Positions 1 through 7,969 of a stretch of 64,000 nt of DNA are shown here, one piece after another. Position numbers and translations under genes: made by a program. The stretch is from Vibrio pectenicida. Lineage in GTDB: Bacteria; Pseudomonadota; Gammaproteobacteria; Enterobacterales; Vibrionaceae. The DNA is taken from assembly GCA_024347015.1 (NCBI GenBank), contig AP024889.1:2728001-2792000 (forward strand), written 5' to 3'. Each line of letters opens with the position of its first letter. Position 1 is the stretch's first letter. The notes beneath the pieces were generated by a model. It saw nothing but the letters and a program-made list of their open reading frames with translations, was not told the origin of the DNA and ran no database searches.

Positions 1-142
1 ACGCATAGGCGACTGGCTTGCCCCAGACATACATCAATGGCTTTCTGAACCGCTTTCTGATGCGTTGGAAGGAGCCTTGATGTTTGCTGAACAGCCACAA
101 CATAATTTGTATTCTAGGAGAAATCATGGATTACCGTCTTGA
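1..142 (+). CDS. gspK: glucosamine kinase GspK, C-terminal end (partial)
   Basis: Only the last 46 codons are in the window; the frame runs from base 2 to a TGA at 140-142. The translation contains RIGDWLAPDIHQWL and SDALEGALMFAEQPQHNLY. From memory this is very close to the C-terminus of the Vibrio cholerae glucosamine kinase GspK, an ATP-dependent BadF/BadG/ASKHA-fold kinase that phosphorylates glucosamine released from chitin oligosaccharides. It overlaps the start of the following hexosaminidase gene by 17 bases, which suggests translational coupling in one chitin-utilisation operon. The catalytic part lies outside the window. Confidence 0.75.
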   Translation, partial: RIGDWLAPDIHQWLSEPLSDALEGALMFAEQPQHNLYSRRNHGLPS

Positions 143-2057
143 ACTTAGTGTACTCTCTGAAGATCAAAGTAGCAGCCTATTGGGTCTAACTTTATACAAT
201 CTATCAGGTTCCACTCTTAGCAACTGGTCTTTACAGTTTATTTTTGAACGCTTTATCCAGCCCGCGAGCTTCATTAATGGCCATATAAAACAGGTAGGAA
301 GTTTTTGCGAGATCGTTACAGATAGCTGCACAATAGCCAATAATGCATACTATTACTGTCAGTTTAATATTGATTCATTGCCATTACGTTTCTATTCTCA
401 TGGAATTAAAGAGGCCTTAATTGTCGACCTCAAAGATAAGCTAAAACTACCCGTTGTGGTGGAACCTATCACTCTCGCCTCGACTCATTCCTGTCAGTCT
501 CAATTGACACCTCCTAAAAAAACAGACAGCGGATTAATCCCTAAGCCAAATAAAATCATATATCTAGATGGTAATATAGCCCTACCTAACTCAGAACATA
601 TGACCGTTAAAACTTCTTTGGCAGAAAAAGCAGCAGCTTGGTTAAAAAAAGAACTCAATGATACTTTCAGACATCAAAAAAAAATTAAGAATCAAAATGA
701 TATTACCTTTGCATATCACCCAAACCTAAGAGAGTCGCACTATCACTTACTAGTAGATAGCAATGGTATAGTACTAGAAGCAAGTACACCCTGCGGATTT
801 ATCCATGCCTGCGCCACCTTAATACAGTTAATTAAAAAAGTAGATGACAACTTAGTCGTTCCTTGGGTCAAAATTTTCGATCAACCGCGATTTACTTATC
901 GCGGTGTTATGCTCGACTGCGCTCGACATTTTCATTCTATTGAAACCATCAAAAGATTGATTAATCACCTAGCCTATTACAAATTTAACCAATTTCACTG
1001 GCATTTGACTGATGATGAGGGATGGAGACTGGAGATCAAAGCTTTTCCACAACTAACAAAAATAGGATCTAAGCGCGGTCAAGGCTCTGAGTTAGAGCCT
1101 CAGCTAGGTCATCTAACTTCAACCTATGGTGGTTACTATACACAACAACAAGTACGTGAAGTCATTACCTATGCCGAGGCTCGTGGGATTAGCGTCATCC
1201 CAGAAATTGATATACCGGGCCACTGCCGTGCAGCAATAAAGTCGCTCCCCCATTTGCTGATAGATCCAAGCGACTCCTCACAATATCGTAGCATCCAAAA
1301 CTATACCGATAATGTTCTTTCTCCCAACCTAAGCGGGACCTATCAATTTATCGATAGGGTATTAGAGGAAGTTGCTATTCTATTTCCCTCACCTTGGATC
1401 CATGTTGGATCAGATGAAGTACCTGAAGGGGTATGGGAGAAAAATTATAATTGTCAGGCTTTAATGACCCACAGTGGTTATGAGAATATCTCTGAACTTC
1501 AGGGACATATTCTCCATTATGCCGAGAAAAAGTTAACCAGTCTTGGCAAACGTATGCTCGGCTGGGAAGAGATCAAACAGGGTAACAAAGTCAGTAAAGA
1601 TACGATTATTTTTTCATGGCAAAATGAAAAAGCCGCGCTAGATTGTGCAAAACAAGGCATTGACGTTGTCCTTCAGCCAGCCCAAGCCACTTATCTCGAT
1701 ATGGTACAAGACTTTTCCCCTCACGAACCGGGAACTAACTGGGCAGGAGTTCTTACCTTAGATAAAGCCTACCAATATGAGCCTGTAGCTGAAATTCCTG
1801 AAGATAGTCCAATCTATAAACACATTCTCGGTATTCAGTGCGCATTATGGTGTGAAAATATAAGCGACCAAACAAAAATAGATTACATGTTGTTTCCTAG
1901 GCTGACAGCTATTGCTGAAACTTGCTGGACATTTAAGCAACAGCGTAATTGGCCAAATTATCAGGCAAGACTAAAGCAACATTTTTGGTTAATGGATAAA
2001 CAACATATTAATTATCGTTATCCATGGAAACAAGCTTCACTCGCTTACTATGACTGA
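126..2057 (+). CDS. beta-N-acetylhexosaminidase, glycoside hydrolase family 20
   Basis: 643-residue GH20 enzyme that removes terminal GlcNAc or GlcN residues from chitin oligosaccharides. The catalytic (beta/alpha)8 barrel starts near residue 252 (FDQPRFTYRGVMLDCARHF). The hallmark HVGSDEVP carries the Asp-Glu catalytic pair at about D430-E431. The N-terminal ~120 residues look like a carbohydrate-binding-like domain, followed by the GH20b domain. There is no signal peptide, so it should act in the cytoplasm on imported oligosaccharides. The start at 126 has AGGAG five bases upstream; an in-frame start at 84 would add 14 poorly supported residues. It overlaps gspK by 17 bases, fitting a chitobiose/chitin-sugar operon. 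Confidence 0.9.
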   Translation: MDYRLELSVLSEDQSSSLLGLTLYNLSGSTLSNWSLQFIFERFIQPASFINGHIKQVGSFCEIVTDSCTIANNAYYYCQFNIDSLPLRFYSHGIKEALIVDLKDKLKLPVVVEPITLASTHSCQSQLTPPKKTDSGLIPKPNKIIYLDGNIALPNSEHMTVKTSLAEKAAAWLKKELNDTFRHQKKIKNQNDITFAYHPNLRESHYHLLVDSNGIVLEASTPCGFIHACATLIQLIKKVDDNLVVPWVKIFDQPRFTYRGVMLDCARHFHSIETIKRLINHLAYYKFNQFHWHLTDDEGWRLEIKAFPQLTKIGSKRGQGSELEPQLGHLTSTYGGYYTQQQVREVITYAEARGISVIPEIDIPGHCRAAIKSLPHLLIDPSDSSQYRSIQNYTDNVLSPNLSGTYQFIDRVLEEVAILFPSPWIHVGSDEVPEGVWEKNYNCQALMTHSGYENISELQGHILHYAEKKLTSLGKRMLGWEEIKQGNKVSKDTIIFSWQNEKAALDCAKQGIDVVLQPAQATYLDMVQDFSPHEPGTNWAGVLTLDKAYQYEPVAEIPEDSPIYKHILGIQCALWCENISDQTKIDYMLFPRLTAIAETCWTFKQQRNWPNYQARLKQHFWLMDKQHINYRYPWKQASLAYYD

Positions 2058-2106
2058 AAACTATTCCAAACTATGGTACAAACCACTGCTCAGTGAGGAC
2101 AAATAG

Positions 2107-2143
2107 TTAGGCTGCTCAAATTAAATCCTTTATCGCAGCCTAA
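2107..2143. terminator. inverted repeat between convergent hexosaminidase and fbpC genes
   Basis: TTAGGCTGC (2107-2115) and GCAGCCTAA (2135-2143) form a 9-bp stem with a 19-base loop in the 95-bp gap between two convergent genes. On the minus strand the stem is not followed directly by a T-run, and on the plus strand an A-run follows. It may be a weak or Rho-assisted bidirectional terminator. Confidence 0.35.
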
Positions 2144-2152
2144 CGAAAAAAG

Positions 2153-3184
2153 CTAGAATGCAAGTACACCTTGTGTTTCAACTTTGACAGAAACAGGTTG
2201 GCCAATTGATAGAGGCTCAGATGAGCTAGCTAATAACTGGCTGCCACTAGCATCAATCACATAGCGGCAATGGTCACCCATAAACTGTTGCTCAAGAACC
2301 GTAACACTACTTTGCTCGGTAGCACTAATCTGGACATGTTGTGGACGCAATAACAATTCACAGTGAGCATCTATACGAATATCTTGCTGTGCCTTAGCCT
2401 CAACGAGACCCAGTTCAGTTTCAAATTCACGTTCAGAAATACGCTTTGCTAACAGATAACTTCCACCACCCAGAAAATCTGCAACAAATTTACTCAACGG
2501 CTGATAATACAGTTCGCTTGCCGTTCCATACTGTTCGATAACCCCATGATTCATAACAGCCATTTTATCGGCAAAGGCAAACGCTTCTTCTCTGCTATGT
2601 GTCACAAAGATAGCGGTAACTCCCTGTTGCTTAAAGATCTTGCGGATCTCACCGATCAATTCATGACGAACCTGAGTGTCAATATTCGAGAATGGCTCAT
2701 CGAGTAATAGTAAATCTGGCTTATAAGCTAATGAGCGAGCAATTGCGACACGTTGTTGCTGCCCACCTGAGAGCTGATGAGGATATCGTTTTTCATATCC
2801 GGTGAGGTGAACCAATTCCAACATTTCTGATACTTTAGCTAACCTAGCTTGCTTGCCAAAAGTCTTTAAGCCAAAGGCCACATTCTCTTCGACCGTTAAG
2901 TGAGGAAATAAAGCGTAGTCTTGGAATATCATACCAATGTTACGCTGTTCCGGTGGCTGCCAACAACGACCATCATCGATAAGGATCCCATTGAGACTCA
3001 TAGAACCTGAGCTAAGTGGCAGTAGGCCTGCAATAGCCTTAAGCAAAGTCGTTTTTCCACAGCCACTTGCGCCAAGCAAACAAACTATCTCGCCATGCTT
3101 TACATCCAAGAATAAGGACTCCAGAACCGTCGTCTGAAGATCATATTTACAGGTTAAATTAGTGATAGATAATGCACTGCCCAT
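2153..3184 (-). CDS. fbpC: ferric iron ABC transporter ATP-binding protein FbpC
   Basis: 343-residue ATPase of the FbpABC ferric importer; it powers Fe(III) uptake across the inner membrane. Visible motifs: Walker A GASGCGKT at about 38-45, Q-loop in IFQD near 88, signature LSGGQ at about 138-142, Walker B LLLLDEP at about 158-164 and switch histidine near 196. A C-terminal TOBE-like regulatory domain follows. The ATG at 3184 overlaps the fbpB stop by one base (TGATG), so the two are translationally coupled; a TTG one codon upstream is an alternative start. It is the last gene of fbpA-fbpB-fbpC. Confidence 0.92.
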   Translation of the reverse strand: MGSALSITNLTCKYDLQTTVLESLFLDVKHGEIVCLLGASGCGKTTLLKAIAGLLPLSSGSMSLNGILIDDGRCWQPPEQRNIGMIFQDYALFPHLTVEENVAFGLKTFGKQARLAKVSEMLELVHLTGYEKRYPHQLSGGQQQRVAIARSLAYKPDLLLLDEPFSNIDTQVRHELIGEIRKIFKQQGVTAIFVTHSREEAFAFADKMAVMNHGVIEQYGTASELYYQPLSKFVADFLGGGSYLLAKRISEREFETELGLVEAKAQQDIRIDAHCELLLRPQHVQISATEQSSVTVLEQQFMGDHCRYVIDASGSQLLASSSEPLSIGQPVSVKVETQGVLAF

Positions 3185-4809
3185 CAATGTGTATGCTCCA
3201 GCGAACGGTTAACCAAAACAAGTGGAATCAATCCAACTAAGACCAATAATACCGCAGGTAATGCGGCCAACTCTAGTTGCTCATCGGAGGCAAAGTTATA
3301 AACATAAGTTGCCAGTGTTTCAAAATTGAAAGGTCGAAGTAATAAGGCTGCATTGAGCTCTTTCATCGATTCGATAAATACCAATAAACCAGCAATCAAA
3401 GCTCCACGGCGAATGAGAGGAAAATGGACACGCCACAGCATCTGATTAGAATTGCAGCCCATAGTGCGTGATGCCATATCAAGTGAAGGGGGCACCCTAT
3501 TAAGGCTGCTTTCAATACTACCGATCGCAACAGCAGAGAACCGCACTGTTAGTGCAAAAATCAAGGCAAACATAGATCCTGAGAAGATGAGCCCAGGCTG
3601 TCCTAAGTTCATTATTTTAGCCGTATCATTCACAATATGATCCATAAATAAAACAGGCACCATAACGCCAATCGCCAAAACCGTTCCTGGAACAGCATAT
3701 CCCATGGATGATAGGCGCATAACTGCCAAGCTTTTACCGTTATTGACCAAACGATGATAAAAGTTAACGACCACTGCAACAGCAACACCAATAAGAGCTG
3801 CCGAAAATGACACGTACAAGCTATTAAGGGCATATTCGCGAAACTCTGGGGTCCAACTTTGGTAAAAATATTGATAGGCGTAAACAATCAATTGTAAAAG
3901 AGGTAAGAAGAACGCTACAGCCACCAAGCCCCAACACCAAGTCAATGCCAACCATTTTTTCCAACCTTGCAATTGATAACGAAAATCTTCACTACTGTTA
4001 AATTGATTTTGGAATAGCTTTTGCCTCCGTCGACTATAACGTTCAGTACTGAGCAGTAAAATAACGAATATCAACATAATTGCTGAAATCTTTGCAGCAG
4101 CAGTAAGGCTTGAATATCCTAGCCAAGTGTCGTAGACAGCTGTTGTTAGTGTATTAACCGCAAAGTAGCTTACGGTACCAAAATCACCAATGGTTTCCAT
4201 CGCAACCAGCGATAAGCCAACTGCAATTGAAGGTCTAGCGAGTGGTAATGATATTCGACGAAAACTTTCCCAAGGCGAACATTTGAGTAATCGAGCCGAT
4301 TGCAATAAAGAGACATTTTGCTCCATAAAAGAAGCACGACATAGTAAATAAACATAAGGGTATAATACTAATGCCAGAACAAAAGTCGCACCTGGCAGGG
4401 TCCTAATATCAGGAAACCAATAGTCCCCTATTCCCCATCCCATAGTATTACGAAGAAATATTTGGACTGGCCCTGCAAAATCGAGCCAATCGGTGAAAAT
4501 GTAACCAACAATATAGCTTGGCATCGCCAAAGGTAAAACCAAAGCCCACTGTAAAATACTCTCACTCGGTATACGACACATCGCCATTATCCAAGCTGAG
4601 GGGATCCCAAAAATAGCTGACAGAAACATAGTCCCTGCAGCCAAAACAACAGTGTTAAGAGTATACGTTGGCATCACTGTAGACATAAGGTGAGAGAAGA
4701 GTTCGTCTGTCTCACCAATAGCGGTCATAAATATCGCCAAGATCGGCAAAACCAGTAGTAGAGCTAGCATCCCACTACTGGTTTTCCACAAATATATTTT
4801 CTCTTTCAT
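3184..4809 (-). CDS. fbpB: ferric iron ABC transporter permease FbpB
   Basis: 541-residue inner-membrane permease built from two fused BPD_transp_1 halves, the usual arrangement in FbpB/SfuB proteins. There are around twelve hydrophobic segments, the first at about residues 13-30. An EAA-type loop that contacts the ATPase is visible around residues 171-190 (SARLLKCSPWESFRRISLPL), and a second near the C-terminal half (ASRTMGCNSNQMLWRVHFPL). It lies between fbpA (138 bp upstream, with hairpins) and fbpC (one-base overlap). Transport of Fe(III) follows from family and context; the ion is inferred, not shown. Confidence 0.9.
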   Translation of the reverse strand: MKEKIYLWKTSSGMLALLLVLPILAIFMTAIGETDELFSHLMSTVMPTYTLNTVVLAAGTMFLSAIFGIPSAWIMAMCRIPSESILQWALVLPLAMPSYIVGYIFTDWLDFAGPVQIFLRNTMGWGIGDYWFPDIRTLPGATFVLALVLYPYVYLLCRASFMEQNVSLLQSARLLKCSPWESFRRISLPLARPSIAVGLSLVAMETIGDFGTVSYFAVNTLTTAVYDTWLGYSSLTAAAKISAIMLIFVILLLSTERYSRRRQKLFQNQFNSSEDFRYQLQGWKKWLALTWCWGLVAVAFFLPLLQLIVYAYQYFYQSWTPEFREYALNSLYVSFSAALIGVAVAVVVNFYHRLVNNGKSLAVMRLSSMGYAVPGTVLAIGVMVPVLFMDHIVNDTAKIMNLGQPGLIFSGSMFALIFALTVRFSAVAIGSIESSLNRVPPSLDMASRTMGCNSNQMLWRVHFPLIRRGALIAGLLVFIESMKELNAALLLRPFNFETLATYVYNFASDEQLELAALPAVLLVLVGLIPLVLVNRSLEHTH

Positions 4810-4859
4810 CGCCCAACAATCATAGATGCGTATATAGACAACGCACCTTTAACACGCTC

Positions 4860-4902
4860 AAAGGTATTTTATACCCTTATATAATAGTAACCTCAAGTTA
4901 CT
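4860..4902 (-). promoter_or_regulatory. intercistronic hairpins between fbpA and fbpB
   Basis: The 138-bp fbpA-fbpB gap holds two small inverted repeats, AGTAAC/GTTACT (4886-4902) and a GGTAT/ATACC stem (4860-4878). Such hairpins after a binding-protein gene commonly lower read-through or protect the upstream mRNA, giving more binding protein than permease. That function is inferred here; the stems are short. Confidence 0.35.
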
Positions 4903-4947
4903 CGGGTAAAGAATCATTTTAGGCTGAACAAAAGAAACGTTACATAT

Positions 4948-5967
4948 TTACAGATCAAACTTCACTTCATCTAGCAGTTTGATAGCGGCAGCATGATGAT
5001 CAGCGATTTCATCCAGAGGGATACTATCCGCTTTGAAGTCCCCCCAAGACGCAACAAGCTCGGAACGCTTAACCCCATTTTTAACGGGATATTCGTAGTT
5101 AACTTCAGCGTACATGCTCTGGGCTTTGTCACCAGATAAAAACTCCATAAGTTTTAGAGCATTGTCTTTGTTCGGTGAATACTTAGCCATTGCCATGCCA
5201 GAAATATTCACATGTGTACCAGTGCTTTTTTGATCAGGGAAGTTAATGTAGACAGCATCTGCCCAAGCTTTCTGTTCTTTATCATTATACATTTTACCTA
5301 GATAGTAACTGTTACCTAAAGATACATCACAAAGACCTTCTTTAATCGCTTTAACCTGAGCACGATCATTACCCTGAGGCTTGCGCGCTAGGTTCGCTTT
5401 GACACCCTCTAGCCACTTCTTAGTTTCAGTTTCACCTTGATGAGCAATCATCGATGAAACTAATGAAATATTGTAAGGGTGTTTACCACTACGAGTACAA
5501 ATTTTTCCTTTAAATTCAGGCTTAGCTAGATCTTCATACGTAAAGTCATCACCAAGTTTACCAATACGATCACGTGAAGAATAAACACTACGAGTTCTTG
5601 TGGTTAGTGCAAACCACTCATTATCTTCATCTTGGTATTGCGCTGGAATGTTCTTCTCAAGCACGTCACTATTCACAGACTGAACCAAACCTTTCTCTGT
5701 TAGTTCGGCCAAACGGCTAATATCTACCGTTAAAATCACATCCGCTGGACTATACTCACCTTCTTGAGTCAACTTTTCCGCTAACCCTTTTTTAGCAAAC
5801 TTAACGTTCACTTTTACGCCCGTTTCTTTAGTGAACTCGTTGAACATAGGCTCAACTAGGAAAGGTTGACGATATGAGTAGACGTTCACTTCTTCAGTTT
5901 CACCAGCTATTACTGTCGGTGCTATAGTTACACACGCCAAAGCCGAAAGAGTCAGCACTTTGTTCAT
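4948..5967 (-). CDS. fbpA: periplasmic ferric iron-binding protein FbpA
   Basis: 339-residue periplasmic solute-binding protein that delivers Fe(III) to FbpBC. It has a Sec signal peptide (hydrophobic core at about 5-18, likely cleavage after VIA at residue 21). The adjacent tyrosines Y221-Y222 in GNSYYLGK match the iron-ligating tyrosine pair of FbpA/FutA proteins, and VYSYRQPF near the mature N-terminus is typical. It is the first gene of the operon, with a consensus-like promoter and a strong Fur box directly upstream, so expression should rise under iron starvation. Confidence 0.93.
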   Translation of the reverse strand: MNKVLTLSALACVTIAPTVIAGETEEVNVYSYRQPFLVEPMFNEFTKETGVKVNVKFAKKGLAEKLTQEGEYSPADVILTVDISRLAELTEKGLVQSVNSDVLEKNIPAQYQDEDNEWFALTTRTRSVYSSRDRIGKLGDDFTYEDLAKPEFKGKICTRSGKHPYNISLVSSMIAHQGETETKKWLEGVKANLARKPQGNDRAQVKAIKEGLCDVSLGNSYYLGKMYNDKEQKAWADAVYINFPDQKSTGTHVNISGMAMAKYSPNKDNALKLMEFLSGDKAQSMYAEVNYEYPVKNGVKRSELVASWGDFKADSIPLDEIADHHAAAIKLLDEVKFDL

Positions 5968-5991
5968 TGGTTCAGTCCTTTAATTTCGTAA

Positions 5992-6006
5992 TGATAACGT
6001 TTATCA
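5992..6006 (-). promoter_or_regulatory. Fur box upstream of fbpA
   Basis: TGATAACGTTTATCA matches the 7-1-7 Fur consensus TGATAATnATTATCA at 12 of 14 defined positions and has perfect TGATAA/TTATCA arms. It lies just downstream of the predicted -10 element and 25 bp before the fbpA start, covering the likely transcription start, where Fe-Fur would block transcription. It is the expected control for a ferric importer. Confidence 0.75.
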
Positions 6007-6014
6007 GTTGCGTT

Positions 6015-6042
6015 ATTATATGTATCACGATTTAGAACTCAA
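6015..6042 (-). promoter_or_regulatory. sigma-70 promoter of fbpABC
   Basis: On the minus strand, TTGAGT (6037-6042) and a perfect TATAAT (6015-6020) are separated by 16 bp. The predicted start falls about 7 bases downstream, inside or at the edge of the Fur box. Confidence 0.65.
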
Positions 6043-6055
6043 TCATTGAAACCAG

Positions 6056-6082
6056 AAAACCTGCCATTAGTGGCAGGTTTTT
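6056..6082 (-). terminator. intrinsic terminator after amtB
   Basis: CCTGCCA-TTAG-TGGCAGG forms a 7-bp GC-rich stem flanked by AAAA and TTTTT, so it can work in both directions. It sits 29 bp beyond the amtB stop and upstream of the fbpA promoter, separating the two minus-strand operons. Confidence 0.7.
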
Positions 6083-6110
6083 GAGTATTTTATTTGTAAC
6101 ATGTTATGAC

Positions 6111-7340
6111 TTATTTTAAGCTCACAAACTCTGGATAGGCCCCAACGCCACAATCATGCAAATCCATACCCTCAAGCTCTTCCTCTTCAGAGACGCGAAT
6201 GCCAAGTGTTACTTTGAGTATCGACCATATAGCCAAACTACTCACAAATACCCAAGTAAAAATAGTTACAGCACCAAATAACTGTATACCAAAACTTGCT
6301 TCACCATTACTCAATGGCACAATCATCAAACCAAAAAATCCACATATGCCATGTACCGATATAGCTCCGACGGGATCATCTATCTTAAGTTTATCCAATG
6401 CAATGATGCTAAATACCACCAAAACACCGGAAACAGCACCAATAGCAACTGAATACATTGGTGATGGAGACAAAGGATCTGCAGTAATGGCAACCAAACC
6501 AGCTAAAGCACCGTTTAGAACCATAGTAAGATCCGCTTTTCCCCATGTTGTTTTACAAACTAACAATGCCGAAAATGCTCCTGCTGCTGCCGCTGCATTG
6601 GTGTTTAGGAAAATTTTTCCAACCGCTGTCGCATTAGAGAAATCCGATACCATCAGCTGAGATCCACCGTTAAACCCAAACCACCCAAACCATAAAATAA
6701 AAGTACCTAGGGTTGCGAGTGGCATATTCGAGCCTAGAATAGGATAAATCTCACCATTTTTGCCATATTTTCCACGCCGTGCTCCCAGCAGTAACACCCC
6801 AGCAAGAGCAGCAGCAGCTCCAGCCATATGCACAATACCTGAACCAGCAAAATCACTAAATCCAGCTTGTGATAGGAAACCACCTCCCCATGTCCAATAC
6901 CCTTCCATTGGATAAATAAATGAGGTTAGTACCGCCGAAAAAATCAGAAATGACCACAGCTTCATCCTTTCAGCAACCGCGCCAGAGACAACAGACATCG
7001 CCGTGGCAACAAACACGACTTGGAAGAAAAAGTCCGACTCTAAAGAGTGGTCAGCACCAGCAGTTTGCGATCCGATTAGAGCTCCAATGGATGGCAACCA
7101 ACCTCCCTCAGTATTATCAACATACATAATGTTATACCCAACAACGAGATACGTGGTACAAGCAATTGCATAAAGGCATACATTCTTAGTTAATATCTCA
7201 GTAGTATTTTTTGAGCGCACTAGACCTGCTTCTAACATAGCGAATCCAGCCGCCATCCACATGACAAGCGCGCCCGAAATTAGAAAGAAAAAAGTATCTA
7301 GTGCATAACGTAGCTCAGTTACCGTAGATGTGAGTTCCAT
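6111..7340 (-). CDS. amtB: ammonium transporter AmtB
   Basis: 409-residue Amt/Rh family channel for NH4+/NH3 in the inner membrane, with about 11 hydrophobic segments. The family motif DFAGSGIVHMAGAAAALAG is clear. The ATG at 7340 is preceded by GGAGA at a 7-base distance and keeps the usual length; a longer reading (start 7391) would run into glnK. It lies 25 bp downstream of glnK in the classical glnK-amtB pair, so GlnK should gate it by binding when nitrogen is sufficient. It should be co-transcribed from the sigma-54 promoter upstream of glnK. Confidence 0.95.
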   Translation of the reverse strand: MELTSTVTELRYALDTFFFLISGALVMWMAAGFAMLEAGLVRSKNTTEILTKNVCLYAIACTTYLVVGYNIMYVDNTEGGWLPSIGALIGSQTAGADHSLESDFFFQVVFVATAMSVVSGAVAERMKLWSFLIFSAVLTSFIYPMEGYWTWGGGFLSQAGFSDFAGSGIVHMAGAAAALAGVLLLGARRGKYGKNGEIYPILGSNMPLATLGTFILWFGWFGFNGGSQLMVSDFSNATAVGKIFLNTNAAAAAGAFSALLVCKTTWGKADLTMVLNGALAGLVAITADPLSPSPMYSVAIGAVSGVLVVFSIIALDKLKIDDPVGAISVHGICGFFGLMIVPLSNGEASFGIQLFGAVTIFTWVFVSSLAIWSILKVTLGIRVSEEEELEGMDLHDCGVGAYPEFVSLK

Positions 7341-7365
7341 TGTATCTTCTCCATTCCTTGAATTC

Positions 7366-7728
<363 letters not shown>

Positions 7729-7741
7729 TTACATCCATTAA

Positions 7742-7758
7742 TCCAAGCTGCGTGCCAA
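7742..7758 (-). promoter_or_regulatory. sigma-54 (RpoN) promoter of glnK-amtB
   Basis: The minus strand reads TTGGCACG-CAGC-TTGGA, against the consensus YTGGCACG-N4-TTGCW. Only the C of the -12 GC is changed. The -24 GG and -12 G are correctly spaced. It lies about 38 bp upstream of the glnK start, predicting transcription from near 7730 dependent on RpoN and an activator such as NtrC. Confidence 0.8.
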
Positions 7759-7813
7759 CTTATTAAGCAATTGATATATAAAGACTTGATTTTTTATGTA
7801 GGCTTAGAAACAC

Positions 7814-7842
7814 AAATGGCGCACCACATTGGTGCGCCATTT
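7814..7842. promoter_or_regulatory. NtrC-type palindrome (possible enhancer, possible terminator)
   Basis: A perfect 13-bp inverted repeat with a 3-base loop. Its centre, GCACCA-CAT-TGGTGC (7821-7835), equals the GCACCA-N3-TGGTGC core of strong NtrC sites such as those upstream of glnA. It is centred about 98 bp upstream of the predicted glnK transcription start, a normal enhancer distance. The outer arms (AAATGGC/GCCATTT) also make a stable hairpin downstream of the minus-strand exporter gene, but the T-run is poor. Enhancer is the better reading; both are possible. Bases 7843-7969 hold nothing else recognisable. Confidence 0.6.
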
Positions 7843-7969
7843 TCACTACTTTGAAGCAAATGATAAATCAGACTATCTAGCAGGTGTGTATAATATTTTT
7901 CTATTATTTTTATAATTTCTTGGGCTCATTTCCCATGCTTAGTATTAAAATTATCGAAAGATTTAATTT

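Noticed and set aside
3630..3887. 85-codon hydrophobic ORF within fbpB
   Set aside because: Same strand, wrong frame of a membrane-protein gene; hydrophobicity comes from codon overlap.
6199..6660. 153-codon plus-strand ORF inside amtB
   Set aside because: Antisense shadow of a well-conserved transporter gene; composition mirrors its Ala/Gly-rich helices.
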